Origin: an uncultured Chloroflexales bacterium
Lineage (GTDB): Bacteria; Chloroflexota; Chloroflexia; Chloroflexales; Chloroflexaceae
Length of the DNA: 64,000 nucleotides
Direction: 5' to 3'
NCBI GenBank assembly: GCA_937902315.1
Contig: CALGUG010000007.1
Location: 1 to 64,000, forward strand
In this document: positions 30,481 through 40,500 of the stretch, piece by piece
Layout of the letters: each line of letters opens with the position of its first letter
Numbering within the stretch: the first letter of the stretch is position 1
Notes under the pieces: model-generated
Databases searched by the model: none
Told to the model about the DNA's origin: nothing
What the model saw: only the letters and a program-made list of their open reading frames with translations
Translations under genes and position numbers: made by a program

Positions 30481-31089
30481 TTAGCCTTTACTAAGCCCAA
30501 ACCAAGCAACAACCTGCTGATAGTTCTCCTCTAAGCTTTGGCTGCCATCAACGAGGCGTGTGTGATAGCCAAGGGCTTGAGCTTGTTCCAAAACCTTACG
30601 CCCGAAGAGCTGATCGCGTTGCATCCAGCGTTCGAAAGCCGCATCAGGATCAGCGCAGTCCTGCAAAATATGCTTGATCCAGGGGCGTTGGCTATAGTAT
30701 CGGTATTGAAAATGCGCTTCAGGAACCAGATAGGCTACTTGAGAACTCGCTCCTAGCCATTCCCAAACCAGCTCTGGCAAAGCGCTGGCTCCTTCGACTA
30801 AGAGCGGCGACTCGAGCGAGCGCAGGTCTTCGCGAACCATAGGCCAGCGTTCACGCGCGATGGCGAACTCCTCTTCGACTTGCAGCTCGACCGGGCGCAT
30901 CCAGCGCTCGTTCCACGATAATTGGAGATAGCGGAACAAGACTGGCTGCTGTTTGGCCGTGCAACGCTGGCAGTGGGCTTGTTCGTAGTCGTCGATTTTG
31001 TAATAGTTCAGGCTATATTCGGCCGCCAGCCGTTCGGCGATGCTGCTCTTTCCACTACAGGGCGAGCCGTCTAACACATAGATCTGCAT
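30481..31089 (-). CDS. P-loop AAA/kinase-like ATPase
   Basis: This 202-residue single-domain NTPase has an N-terminal Walker A GSPCSGKSS (residues 8-16) after a strand YVLD, in the style of nucleotide or small-molecule kinases. A CxxC pair (CQRC, residues 40-43) occurs early. LLVEGASALPELV resembles a Walker B strand of shikimate/adenylate kinase-like proteins. Substrate is unknown. It stands alone, convergent with the esterase and followed upstream by the methyltransferase gene on the same strand with a 148-bp gap. The ATG is at 31089 with a weak RBS. Phosphotransferase function is inferred from the fold only. Confidence 0.75.
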   Translation of the reverse strand: MQIYVLDGSPCSGKSSIAERLAAEYSLNYYKIDDYEQAHCQRCTAKQQPVLFRYLQLSWNERWMRPVELQVEEEFAIARERWPMVREDLRSLESPLLVEGASALPELVWEWLGASSQVAYLVPEAHFQYRYYSQRPWIKHILQDCADPDAAFERWMQRDQLFGRKVLEQAQALGYHTRLVDGSQSLEENYQQVVAWFGLSKG

Positions 31090-31237
31090 AGAACTCTTCC
31101 ATTGAACAGGCGCTGAAGCGCAAAGAGACTCGGCAGCGCTTCAATGCTATCTGTGCCGTACCTGTAGGATAGGCGATACTGCACGATCTAGCAACGCTGC
31201 CGATTCTGCGGCCTGCGCTCGGTAGCCTAAAACTGTT

Positions 31238-32068
31238 TTAGGCTTTCAGTAGGATCGCTCCGTTGAGTTCAACTTCGAGCCGATTGAGCAGCTCCATTCT
31301 GCTGACGGGGATGCCTGTACCGGAACGACTAAGTGTGATATAGAATTCGCTGCCCGTGGTTGGGAAGAAGTCAAGCTCTTGGACAGGGATAAGGCCTAAC
31401 TGAAAGAGGTCGTGGATCAAGAGGCGGAACGAGCTTGGGGTGAAGCACCAAGCGTGAGCATCCCTGTAGTCACTGCTTTCAATGGCTTGTTGCATAGCGT
31501 CGCGGGCCATTTCGAGCGAGTGAATAAAGCTGAAGTTGCCGACCGAATTATGATCCCAGATGATATTTCCGTTTTGGGCGACAACGTTGAGGTAGTATTC
31601 TGCTAGGCTTCCGGGCGAATGGCGCTTGTAGCGATAAAAGTGAGCGTCGATGACGCGCCCAAGGCTTGAGATCGGGCGAAAACGATCGAAGCAGTAGCGT
31701 TTGTCGGGCACAATCAGCGATATCACGCCGCTGGGCTTTAGAATCGAGTCGCAGTCGCAGATAAAACCGATCAGGTCAGGCATATGCTCGATCACATGTG
31801 AAGCGATAACCCAGTCGTAGGCGTGACTTTTGCCGGTAAGCTCTTGATATGACTCTCCTCGCCAGATAAAATCGACCTCTTCGATCAAATCGATATTATG
31901 TCCCTCCGGCCCATATTTGTTGCATAATCCCTCGCGATCGGTGTGATCGATCACATGTGTTTTGAAGCCCGCACGTTTTGGCAAAATAGGATTAAAAACC
32001 GGCCCTATTTCGACGCCACAGCCTTGGAGATCAACATGAGCTAAGATTTTATCGTTGCGACTTCTCAT
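31238..32068 (-). CDS. Class I SAM-dependent methyltransferase
   Basis: This 276-residue protein has a SAM-binding motif I variant VEIGPVFNPI (about residues 20-30) and the post-motif block WVIASHVIEHMPDLIGF, typical of Methyltransf_11-like enzymes linked with surface polysaccharide or lipid modification. SVISLIVPDKRYCFDRFRP follows (as GVISLIVPDK). The start at 32068 (MRSRND) has AAAGGA at good distance; a TTG two codons upstream is less likely. No sugar-pathway genes flank it, so the acceptor is unknown. A 14-bp palindrome CGCTATGCATAGCG lies about 110 bp upstream at 32178-32191 and might be an operator. Confidence 0.85.
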   Translation of the reverse strand: MRSRNDKILAHVDLQGCGVEIGPVFNPILPKRAGFKTHVIDHTDREGLCNKYGPEGHNIDLIEEVDFIWRGESYQELTGKSHAYDWVIASHVIEHMPDLIGFICDCDSILKPSGVISLIVPDKRYCFDRFRPISSLGRVIDAHFYRYKRHSPGSLAEYYLNVVAQNGNIIWDHNSVGNFSFIHSLEMARDAMQQAIESSDYRDAHAWCFTPSSFRLLIHDLFQLGLIPVQELDFFPTTGSEFYITLSRSGTGIPVSRMELLNRLEVELNGAILLKA

Positions 32069-32376
32069 GCTCAATCCTTTGGATTATCTTCAGATCTCGC
32101 GCAATCTTGCCGATTTTAGAGACTAGCGATGGGCTGAAGCGAAACTGTTTGTAGCAAAGCAAAATGCGGGGCATATGCGCTATGCATAGCGAAGTGAGAG
32201 ATATAGTGGTCTAGCGTTATGGTACAACCGATTATATGAAAGCACAATGATATATAGCTTATAAAAAGAAAGTTGTAGCAATTGTATGGCAAGCTCACTT
32301 CTGCTTGAAAAAGCGCACTGTTGATTGAAAACAGATCTCTTTTTTAGTCGTTATTCGAAATCCGTTTCAAACGTCA

Positions 32377-32492
32377 CGTTTTCGGGCGGCTTCGCTCACA
32401 GATAGCAGCCTATTTCGGAGGGCGGGATGTTGATAGCCGAAGGCGGACGCGCTGAGGACTGGATGGGAGGAACAGCCCTCTACCGCCAAAGT
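32377..32492 (-). repeat. Intergenic element copy C (long form)
   Basis: This is a long version. On the minus strand it reads GGCGG..., the core GCGCGTCCGCCTTCGGCTA, ATCCCGCCC, then a second block ending GAAGCCGCCC. The flanking GAAATCCGTTTCAAACGT also recurs near copy L. It lies between the divergent methyltransferase and glyA genes, upstream of both, unlike most copies. The rest of 32069-32376 is AT-rich with no gene. Confidence 0.8.
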
Positions 32493-32572
32493 AATTTGAG
32501 CCAGCAGAGCCACTTTGGCATAAGAGCGCGGAATCGCCCATAAGCTTTTGGCAGCGATTTGCTAATAGCGGA

Positions 32573-32601
32573 TTGACGTTTTTGCCAGCCTGACCTATAA
32601 T
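32573..32601 (+). promoter_or_regulatory. Sigma-70-type promoter of the glyA riboswitch leader
   Basis: TTGACG (32573-32578) and TATAAT (32596-32601) are 17 bp apart, a near-consensus promoter. Transcription would start about 7 bp downstream, just ahead of the ZTP aptamer. Confidence 0.8.
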
Positions 32602-32609
32602 CAGATCAA

Positions 32610-32735
32610 TTGAGAGGCAACGGGTGACTGGCGAGAGAACGTGGTTAGAACCACGGGGAAGCCCGTTCGCAGATTGTTTGATACAGCCGCTCGCCTGGGC
32701 TGGGGCCAACCGCTTGGTTGATGCCCTTTTTTTAT
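32610..32735 (+). ncRNA. ZTP riboswitch (pfl motif) with intrinsic terminator, upstream of glyA
   Basis: The pfl consensus parts are all visible. P1 is CGGG/CCCG (32621-32624 with 32662-32665). The conserved GTGACTGGCG follows, then hairpin GTGG/CCAC (32641-32654), CGGGGA, and the 3' domain GCCGCTCGCCTGGGC (32686-32700). The pseudoknot pairs GGCGAG (32630-32635) with CTCGCC (32690-32695). A terminator stem built from GGGC and CAACC/GGTTG ends in GCCC plus seven T at about 32697-32735, so it shares the GGGC of the aptamer. ZTP/ZMP binding should break the terminator and switch glyA on when 10-formyl-THF is short. Confidence 0.93.
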
Positions 32736-32751
32736 TGCCTAAGGAGCAGTT

Positions 32752-34257
32752 ATGTCGCTCGAAACAACAACGATACCGGGACAGTACCTCAAGCGCTATT
32801 TGGAGCAACACCAAGGCCAAAATCTTAGCTCTGCGGCTATCGCGTTTTACGCTTCGCTCGACCAAGTGAGCAGTGTGTCGCCCAGCATCGCCAACTCGAT
32901 CTTGCAAGAGCTGCGCGACCAACGCAGCAACCTGAAGCTGATCGCCAGCGAAAACTACAGCTCCTTGTCGACCCAGTTGGCGCACGGCAACCTCTTGACC
33001 GACAAATACGCCGAAGGTTATGCCCAGCATCGCTTCTACGCTGGCTGCGATAATGTCGATGCCATCGAGAGCGAGGCGACTCAGCTGGCTTGCGAGCTGT
33101 TCGGGGCCGAACACGCCTATGTGCAGCCCCACTCGGGCGCCGACGCTAACCTTGTGGCTTTCTTGGCCATCCTCTCGGCCAAGGTGCAAGCGCCCATGCT
33201 GGCTGAGTTAGGCATCGATAACCCTTCGAACGCCACCCGCGAGCAGTGGAACAAAGTGCGCGAGGCCTTTGGCAATCAGCGCCTTTTGGCGCTCGACTAC
33301 TACTCGGGCGGCCACCTGACCCACGGTTATCGCCACAATATTTCGAGCCAGCTTTTCGATGTCTATTCCTACACTGTCGATAAAGAGAGTGGCCTCATCG
33401 ATCTCGATCAGCTACGCGCTACGGTGCACGAGGTCAAGCCGCTGATTCTGCTGGCTGGCTACAGCGCCTATCCGCGCAAGCTCAACTTCGCCAAGATGCG
33501 CGAGATCGCCGACGAGGTCGGTGCGGTCTTTATGGTCGACATGGCCCACTTTGCTGGTCTGGTGGCTGGTAAAGTCTTTACGGGCGATTACAACCCCGTC
33601 GCCCACGCCCACGTGGTCACGACCACAACCCACAAGACCCTGCGCGGCCCGCGCGGCGGTATGGTGCTCTGCACCAAAGAGTTCGCCGAATGGGTCGATA
33701 AGGGCTGTCCGGCGATTTTGGGCGGCCCGCTGCCCCACGCTATGGCGGCCAAGGCGATCGCCTTGCGCGAGGCCAATACGCCCGCCTTCCAAGATTACGC
33801 CCGACGGATCGTTGAAAACTCAGCGGCTCTGGCTCAAGCCTGTGTCGATGAGGGCCTCGATGTCTTGACGGGCGGCACCGATAACCACTTGATGCTGATC
33901 AATGTCTCTAGCTCGTTCGGCCTAACTGGCCGCCAGGCCGAGGGCGCGCTACGCGAATGCGGCTTCACCTTGAACCGCAACTCGCTGCCCTTCGATGCCA
34001 ACGGCCCGTGGTACACCAGCGGTCTGCGCATCGGCACGCCGGCGACTACAACGCTCGGCATGGGCCCCGACGAGATGCGCGAGATCGCTGCGATTATGAA
34101 GCTGGTGCTGGCCAATACCAAGCCCGCTGCGGTGAAGAGCGGCGGCCTAAGTCGTGCCAAATACCAGCTCGATCCGGCTATCGCCAGCGAGGCGCGCGCC
34201 CGTGTGCAAGCCCTACTCAAGCGCTTCCCGCTCTACCCCGAGCTCGACGTCGAATAA
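32752..34257 (+). CDS. glyA: Serine hydroxymethyltransferase, long form
   Basis: This 501-residue PLP enzyme converts serine and THF to glycine and 5,10-methylene-THF. Family features are LKLIASENYSS, the HSGADAN substrate loop, GGHLTHG, MVDMAHFAGLVAG (D263, H266), and the PLP lysine K295 in TTTTHKTLRGPRGG. It is about 80 residues longer than the usual 420, with an N-terminal extension (about 45 residues) and an insert of about 35 residues after HSGADAN (145-180); similar long forms exist in other phyla such as Chlamydiae. AAGGAG precedes the ATG at 32752. Expression should follow the ZTP riboswitch. The C-terminus contains YQLDPAIASEARARV. Confidence 0.97.
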   Translation: MSLETTTIPGQYLKRYLEQHQGQNLSSAAIAFYASLDQVSSVSPSIANSILQELRDQRSNLKLIASENYSSLSTQLAHGNLLTDKYAEGYAQHRFYAGCDNVDAIESEATQLACELFGAEHAYVQPHSGADANLVAFLAILSAKVQAPMLAELGIDNPSNATREQWNKVREAFGNQRLLALDYYSGGHLTHGYRHNISSQLFDVYSYTVDKESGLIDLDQLRATVHEVKPLILLAGYSAYPRKLNFAKMREIADEVGAVFMVDMAHFAGLVAGKVFTGDYNPVAHAHVVTTTTHKTLRGPRGGMVLCTKEFAEWVDKGCPAILGGPLPHAMAAKAIALREANTPAFQDYARRIVENSAALAQACVDEGLDVLTGGTDNHLMLINVSSSFGLTGRQAEGALRECGFTLNRNSLPFDANGPWYTSGLRIGTPATTTLGMGPDEMREIAAIMKLVLANTKPAAVKSGGLSRAKYQLDPAIASEARARVQALLKRFPLYPELDVE

Positions 34258-34273
34258 CTCCACGCGATGCAAC

Positions 34274-34304
34274 AAGGTCTTGTGGTGCCTAACCGCAAGA
34301 CCTT
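34274..34304 (+). terminator. Terminator hairpin after glyA
   Basis: Nine-bp arms AAGGTCTTG / CAAGACCTT with a 13-nt loop lie 17 bp after the glyA stop. The following U-tract is weak (GGGTCTATTT). Confidence 0.6.
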
Positions 34305-34337
34305 GGGTCTATTTCATGGTGCCTATTTTTCACCTCA

Positions 34338-34396
34338 GGCGGAGAGGTCTCAAGCATCCATTCGGCTTCTAGCGCGTCCGCCTTCGGCTATCAAAT
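34338..34396 (+). repeat. Intergenic element copy D
   Basis: The copy starts GGCGGAGAGGTCTCAAG and carries the full core. It lies 80 bp downstream of glyA in the sense orientation, just after the terminator hairpin. Confidence 0.85.
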
Positions 34397-34528
34397 GGGC
34401 TAGCCTGCCCTCATCCCCAGCCCTTTTCCCGCCAACTATGCATTACCCAAAAGTCGTGTCGGCAGCAAAAAGGCGATAGTTCGCATACCATCGCGGAATT
34501 ATTCTTGAGAGCACAGAACGGGGAGAGG

Positions 34529-34617
34529 TTGTATGCGATTTCGCTACGCGAAATCGCATACAACATCAACATTTACCCCCTCGCCCGCAGTGCGGGAGAG
34601 GGGGCCGGGGGGTGAGA
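34529..34617. repeat. Perfect 16-bp hairpin plus C/G-rich palindromic module
   Basis: The arms TTGTATGCGATTTCGC (34529-34544) and their complement (34548-34563) pair perfectly around a 3-nt loop. A module of C- and G-runs around CCCGCAGTGCGGG follows (34573-34617). The same pair, in the opposite order, recurs at 58428-58516. The 555-bp gap between glyA and the phosphotransferase contains only the terminator, copy D and this module. Confidence 0.8.
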
Positions 34618-34812
34618 GCAGATAACGCTGACCGTATGTCGATTTGTGAGTAATGTACAGCTCCCGCCAATGCGGGAGAAGGGAGCTCTGCTCTACGCTC
34701 TCCAAACGCTTTACTACCAGATCAAAACACTTCGTCTTTTTTGGCCTTCGGCTATGGGTCGAGATTCGACTACAATGCAAGCGAATTGTCCTTGTATGCA
34801 AAGGGGTGAGCG

Positions 34813-35775
34813 ATGCATTCAGACGACCGTTTTCAGCTCGATCTGCTCTTGCAGCGAGCGACGCTTCCGGCGGCCCAACAGCTAGAGCCGATTGTCGGGC
34901 GCGGCTTTGAAAACCGCATCTACCGAGTCGAGCTTGTGGATGGGCAGAGCTGCATTTTGCGCTGTTATCCGCAGGCGCGCCCGCTCGAGACAAATCGGGC
35001 TGCGTTTTTAGCGCAGTTCGATCTGCCCGCTCCCAGACTGCTGGCTTGTAGCGAGTGGGCGGCGCTCTGGAGCTATATCCCGGGCCGCTTGCTGGGCGAC
35101 CTGATCGAGGCGGGCCAAGCCGATGAGCGGATCTGGCGAGCGCTCGGTCACGCCTTTCGGCGCGTTCATAAGGTTCGCTTTCCGCATGGCCTGACCGGAA
35201 CTGTTACTGCCGAGGGCCTAAACTTGGAGTTTTGCGATCCGGTCGAGCAGCTGCATAGCTGGATCGAGCAGGCGCGAGCGGGGCTTGAAAGGTGTCTGCC
35301 CGAGATCGTTGAGCTCTTGCCTGAGCTGCAGCGTTGTGTCGATCGGGCGGCTCAAGCGTTGCGCCAAGACAGCGTGAGTTTAGGCCACGGCGACATCCAT
35401 ATGTGGAACACCATGGTCAATGCAGAGGGCGTCTATCTGATCGACTGGGATCTTCCGGTTGTCACGTGGACGACCAGCGAGATCGCTCTGCTCGACAAGC
35501 ATACGGCGCTCTTCAATGGCCTAGGACTGCCTGAAGCCTTCTTCCAAGCCTACGATTCTGAGCTCAACCGCGATCTGCTGCTGCTCTATCGGGTTGTGCA
35601 CAGCTTGACATGGCTTGCCAGCGATGATTGGGAAGAGTTTGAGCAGAGCGGCCTGCCCAGTGAGCAGATTCAACGTACTCGCAACTGGTATGCCTATTTG
35701 CTCGCCTATGCAAAAAGACTTGAAGAGCAGCTTCAGACCCTTTCAAAAGCATCGTTTGAGCATAGATCGACATAA
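34813..35775 (+). CDS. Aminoglycoside phosphotransferase (APH)-family kinase
   Basis: This 320-residue protein kinase-like-fold enzyme has VGRGFENRIYRVEL in the N-lobe, a catalytic loop LGHGDIHMWNTMV (HGDxxxxN) and the metal-binding IDWD near residue 215. APH-fold proteins phosphorylate aminoglycosides, sugars, choline, homoserine or fructosamines, so the substrate cannot be read from the sequence. The ATG at 34813 follows AAGGGG. It stands alone on the plus strand between repeat modules. A resistance role is possible but not supported by neighbours. Confidence 0.88.
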   Translation: MHSDDRFQLDLLLQRATLPAAQQLEPIVGRGFENRIYRVELVDGQSCILRCYPQARPLETNRAAFLAQFDLPAPRLLACSEWAALWSYIPGRLLGDLIEAGQADERIWRALGHAFRRVHKVRFPHGLTGTVTAEGLNLEFCDPVEQLHSWIEQARAGLERCLPEIVELLPELQRCVDRAAQALRQDSVSLGHGDIHMWNTMVNAEGVYLIDWDLPVVTWTTSEIALLDKHTALFNGLGLPEAFFQAYDSELNRDLLLLYRVVHSLTWLASDDWEEFEQSGLPSEQIQRTRNWYAYLLAYAKRLEEQLQTLSKASFEHRST

Positions 35776-35820
35776 GATCGAGCTATTGATACGAAATCTG
35801 TTTCTGGGGAGATATTGGGA

Positions 35821-35915
35821 TGCGGAGAGATAGCCCATCTTTTGGAGGGCGGGATGTTGATAGCCGTAGGCGGACGCGCCAAAGACTGCATAGAAGGAAA
35901 AGACCTCACCGCCAA
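35821..35915 (-). repeat. Intergenic element copy E
   Basis: On the minus strand: GGCGGTGAGGTCTTTT, then the core with TACGG in place of TTCGG, then ATCCCGCCC. It lies 51 bp beyond the 3' end of the minus-strand membrane-anchored gene (35967) in its sense orientation. Confidence 0.85.
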
Positions 35916-35966
35916 AGCGATGCCCTTTTGCAAACAGGCGAAGTTAGGCCACATGATCAAGCAGAT

Positions 35967-36626
35967 TTATTCGGATAGTCTAAATTGCCGCTCTAAGGCT
36001 GCTAAATTGAGGCGTTTATAAGCGCGGGTTTTATATTTGCCTGTATTGGGCAGAACGTCCCAGATCTCTAACAAACGCTCTACTTTAGGATCAAGGCTAT
36101 GTGGAACAAAGAGATGTGCCTCGAAACTATCTGTTATTTGGTTAATAACAATTTTGAGTGGCCCTTCTTCTTTAGCGACAAAACTTGTTAGGCTCTCTTT
36201 TATGGAATGCATGTCGAGAGGAGAAGGGAGATTATCGCCGGATTCAAAGCCATAGAGCGTGATTGATCGCCTATAATCACTCTCGTTTTCTTCGAGCAAG
36301 TCATTGTGGAGATCATGTTTGGTTTGGGAACTGAGCACAGTTAGGTCGCGAAACTCGGGCAAGCTCAAATGTTGCCATTCCTCGGTCGCAGCTCCATGGC
36401 GCGTACTGTGCCAATACCAAAGCAAGCCGCTGGTTTGCAAATCTTGAATCAATTCGCTGAATTCTCTTTCCCAAAGCTCAAATTCATAACAGACCACTCC
36501 ATGATCACGCATAAAACGCTGGAGTTGCCTTTCGCTGTTTTGCGTTTTTTTGATAGCATAAACGAGCCAAAAGGTGATAGTGACAAGAAAGAGGCTTATT
36601 AGGAAGAAAATGACCGTGGTTGGCAT
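35967..36626 (-). CDS. Membrane-anchored protein of unknown function
   Basis: This 219-residue protein starts with one strong transmembrane helix (TVIFFLISLFLVTITFWLVYAI, about residues 4-25) followed by a polar domain of about 190 residues. I do not recognise the domain. It contains FELWEREFSELIQDLQTSGLL and a C-terminal RLLEIWDVLPNTGKYKTRAYKRLN. The N-terminal anchor followed by KKTQNSERQ suggests N-out/C-in topology by the positive-inside rule. The start at 36626 is preferred because AAGAAGG lies upstream; a TTG six codons earlier is possible. It is divergent from the Yip1-like gene, with 75 bp between starts. Confidence 0.7.
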   Translation of the reverse strand: MPTTVIFFLISLFLVTITFWLVYAIKKTQNSERQLQRFMRDHGVVCYEFELWEREFSELIQDLQTSGLLWYWHSTRHGAATEEWQHLSLPEFRDLTVLSSQTKHDLHNDLLEENESDYRRSITLYGFESGDNLPSPLDMHSIKESLTSFVAKEEGPLKIVINQITDSFEAHLFVPHSLDPKVERLLEIWDVLPNTGKYKTRAYKRLNLAALERQFRLSE

Positions 36627-36653
36627 AGGTTGGCCTTCTTTCAAAAGCGCTGA

Positions 36654-36662
36654 TGCTATAAT
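36654..36662 (+). promoter_or_regulatory. Extended -10 promoter of the Yip1-like gene
   Basis: The sequence TGCTATAAT is an extended -10 element (TGn-TATAAT) 40 bp ahead of the ATG at 36702. No good -35 is seen, as is common for extended -10 promoters. Confidence 0.5.
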
Positions 36663-36701
36663 GCCAAGAGCAGTCGTTCAGCAATAAAAAGGTGAATAAA
36701 T

Positions 36702-37274
36702 ATGGCTCGCTTCCCCGCCAATGTTGTAAGAATGGTACGAGAAGGCATTGATGTATTGATTAACCGCCAGCCTCGCATTTTTTATGCCTATAGCTCGCGC
36801 GCTTCCGATAGCGATTCCTTGACCTATATCGCCACGGTAGCGATCCTTATGCTCTTGGTCGATATGTTACTGAGCGGCTTCGGTGGCGGTGCGGTTAACT
36901 TTTTATCGCGCTTTGTGAATGAGCTCTTCGGCTTTTATATCTTCGCGATTCTGAGCTTTTATATCGCTAAGCAGCGTGGTGGCATAGGCGATCAAGAGCA
37001 GTTGGTCTACACCTTCGCGCTATTTTATATCCCGATCAGAGTACTGTTTTGGTTGATCAGTTGGCTGTTTGTGATTAGGCCCTTCGCTGTTGGTCTGCCG
37101 CTAGGTTTGATTATGACCGTTTTAGAAGCGGTTTTACTGATCTACTACGGCCAGCTCGCGATCCAAGGAGTGATGGCTATTCGTGATCGGCGCGAGGGCT
37201 GGGTGGTGGTCGGGGCCGCCTTGATGACGATTTTTGTGATTCGTGCGCTCTTTAGCGGTGGCGCATTTATGTAG
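36702..37274 (+). CDS. Yip1-like polytopic membrane protein
   Basis: This 190-residue protein has about five hydrophobic segments (roughly residues 43-60, 75-90, 105-125, 130-150 and 168-185). The arrangement and the early RMVREGIDVLINRQPRIFY resemble bacterial Yip1-domain proteins, whose role is unclear. The start at 36702 has AAAAGG upstream and an extended -10 promoter. It is followed by 260 bp without a gene, then by the convergent end of the large TPR gene. Confidence 0.65.
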   Translation: MARFPANVVRMVREGIDVLINRQPRIFYAYSSRASDSDSLTYIATVAILMLLVDMLLSGFGGGAVNFLSRFVNELFGFYIFAILSFYIAKQRGGIGDQEQLVYTFALFYIPIRVLFWLISWLFVIRPFAVGLPLGLIMTVLEAVLLIYYGQLAIQGVMAIRDRREGWVVVGAALMTIFVIRALFSGGAFM

Positions 37275-37536
37275 GCCACCTCGCTGCTTTAGAGCACCTT
37301 TGTGGTGCATGTCGAATCCATTCGCTTACTTTAAACGAAACTTTCGCTCGTTTTAAAACGATAAGCTGTCATACTACATGCGCTGAAAGACGTTTCGCTT
37401 GAGCAACACAGGAAAACGAGGGAAGGACTTGTGGGAAGTTTCGTGCGACAGCGCAAAAAACTCTCAGCAGAGGGGAAATTGACAGCCTTGAAGGTGAGGG
37501 ATGTTGCATACCGACGCAACATCCCTCTTCTGCTTT

Positions 37537-40500
37537 TTAGGCGACAACGCCAGCGGCTCGGGCGGCCAACATGGCTTCGGCGTGGGCGATATGGCGTCGA
37601 TCTCGCTCGCTATTGATCTCGGCGATCGCACGTTGACGGTGCTGCTCGGCAGCTTCTAGATCGCCTTCGAGCAGCTTCCACATCCACCAGTAGGTGTGCA
37701 TGCCGTTGACACGATGCTCGATCTCGGAGCGACTCCAAGCGTTTTGAAAGTCGCTGAGGGCTTTGGCATCTTCGCCGCGCGCCATATGGATGTAGCCGCG
37801 CGTCGCCCAAGCGACGTGGCAGAATGGCCCGAGCAGAACGGCGCGGTTGGCCAGTTCAAGCGCTTCATCGAGTTTATTGTCGTAGCCTAACAACTGAGCC
37901 AACTTCTCGTAGGCGTTGTGTTCGTCGGGATGGGTCTGGCGCAGCTGTTCATAGGCGGCGATGCCGGCTTCGTCGCCTTCCAGATCGTGCAGACTCGAAG
38001 CCCGCACAAAGAGACCTGGGAACGATTCGGGGTCGAGCTCGAGGGCGGCGTTCGCCATATCGAGGGCGAAGCGCATCTCTTCGGCGTGGGACGCCTCCCA
38101 AGCGGCGCGACCGTAGAAGAGCGCATCGCGTTCCTGCTGCTGAACTTGTGTGTAGGCCTCATCGCTGCGTTCCAGCTCAAGCAACTGGCGAATACGCTTG
38201 ATCTCCCAATCGTTGATCTGGCTTTGGCGTCGCTCTTCGAAATCCTCGTCGCTCTCTTCGCTCTCGGCGGGTTTGCTCAGATTGTTGAAGAAAGCCAGTG
38301 CCCGCTCGCAGACCTCAAGCGCCGCGAGGTAGTCTTGTTGGGTCCAGACCAGATGATATTCCGCAAGCAAGAGCAAGCCCTCATCGATCTGATCGGCGCG
38401 GGCCTGATCGATAGTGGCTTGGGCAGCGGCGTAATCGCCGTGATCGCTTTGAGTTTGCGCCAGCAAGATGCCCAGATAGTTCCAGTCTGGGAAGTTAGCG
38501 ATCGCAATCTGCAGGGTTTCGATCGCTCGTTCAAACAGGCCAAAGCGGCTTTCGGCCAGCCACTTGTAGTAGTAGTCGCGGCCGCCTAAGCCCTCAGCCT
38601 GCTCAAGCAGCTCCTGATAAGCTTTACAGGCTTGATCGGAATGACCTGTATGCAACAGGGCTTCGGCGTGCAAGCGTAAGAGAAAAAGATCGTTATCGGT
38701 ATAGCCCGAGGTTAACTCGAGCACTTCGTCGTGGCGATTCTGATCGTTGAGCAGATCGGCCAACAAGAAGCGGGCGTAGCTCCAGTTGGGCGCGAGCATC
38801 AAGGTTTTGCGCGCCAAGGCCTCTTTTTGCTCGTCATCTTGGCTCAACTGCGCCAAGCGATGGGTCACCAGCGGATTGTCCGGTTGGGCAGCGTGGGCCT
38901 CTTCGAGCAAGGCCGCAGCGCGCTCAAGGTCGAGCTGCTTATCGACCAACACGACGCCGAGCGCCATTTTGCGCTGAATATCGTCGCTGAAGTGATAGGG
39001 CGTTGTGAAGACCACCTCGCTGACCCGATCGACCGTATCCTCTTGCAGTGCGATGACCAGCATGCGGAAGATCTGATCGTCTTCGCTAAGCGGTTCGGGT
39101 TGCTGGAAAGCTTCGATGATGGCCTCGGCCGCCTCTTGGCGTTGGCCTGCCTCGTTCAAGAGAACACCGCGCTGCCAAGCGAAGGAACGCTCGGGGTGTG
39201 CGCTCTGTAGGCGATCGAGATAGGCAAGCGCCTGCTCAAGATCGCGACTATGCCTGATGATGCGCAGGTGATTGATGATCTCCCAAGGGCTGCAGCGCTT
39301 CTGTTCGAGCAAAGTCTCGAAGATCTGTTGCTGCTGCTCGAGCTCTTCGTCGCTGATCGGCTCGTCGTTGGAGAGCTTGCGGAAGAGCAACTGCGTGCGC
39401 CACTCGAAGAGCGATTTCAGCATGGGCGGATAGTTGGGATTATCTTGCAGCGCCAGTTGGGTCAGCTCGCAGGCTTGTTCCAGCTCGCCAAGCCGGATGT
39501 ACAGACAAGCGAGATCGTAACGCGTCAGATAGCGCTGGTAGGGCGTGAGCTGCTCGATCTGTTCGAGTGCCTGCTCAAAGACATAACTTGCGCTGCTCGA
39601 CTCGCCGCAGTAGATCTGGATATCGGCGTGGGCGAGGCGAGTCGGCCAGCCGGTTGGGTAGAGCGATTCGGCGTAGGCCAAGGCGGCTTGGGCTTTTGCG
39701 ATGTTGCGAACGGCCAGATAGGCTTCGCCGAGCGCCAGCTGTGTCATCCACCAAGCAGGGCGGCGTTCGACAGCACATTCGGCGTAGTGCAAAGCTTCCG
39801 GCTTTTCAAGCGCCGCCAAAACGCGCGCCATCCACAGGTCGGTGTAGGTGTCGCTTGGATCAGCCTCGACAGCCTTTTCGGCCGCTTCTAGCGCGGCTTG
39901 GAATTCGCAACGATCGAAGTGAACACCAGCCAGCATCGCTTGGACAAGCGCACTTTGTGGCTCCTGCTGAGCTGCATGTTGCAATTCGTTTAAGGCCCAA
40001 TCGAGGTCGCCGCTCAGTTGGGCGAAGTGTCCGATCCGCGTGCGAACCTTGGCCGCATCCGGCAAGCGCTCCTGAGCCTCAAGTAGGATGGCGCGATATT
40101 CCGCCGTGGCGCCTTCAAGCTCGTCGCGTTGCGGGCTGAGGCGAGCCGCCAGCGAGTCTTTGGGCCAGTTGCCACTGCTATAGATGCGATCCCAGCGCTG
40201 GAACGAGGCATTGATGTAGATCAGCCAAGCCAGCTCGAAGTCGGGATAACGACTGATGGCCTGCTGCAACAGCTCGCAGCCTTCTTGAAGCTGTCCTTCA
40301 TCGACGGCGATACAGGCTTGATCGTACCAGAGAAAGGCTTGTTCGTTGTAGATATCGAGCAGGGCGAGGCTGCGCTCGTGGCCCTGTTTGGCAGGGAAGG
40401 CGACCACGCTGCCGTTCAGGGCTGAAGCTCGCAACTTTTCGAAGCTCTCGATCGGCAACTCGGTGATGATATGGCTGCTCGGATCTTGCAGAATCATCGT

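Noticed and set aside
32610..32735. Alternative riboswitch classes (SAM, glycine) ahead of glyA
   Set aside because: None of their core motifs is present, whereas every ZTP/pfl element including the pseudoknot is.
32410..33189. 259-codon minus-strand frame opposite the glyA start
   Set aside because: It is a shadow that crosses repeat copy C, the riboswitch and the 5' half of a clear SHMT gene.
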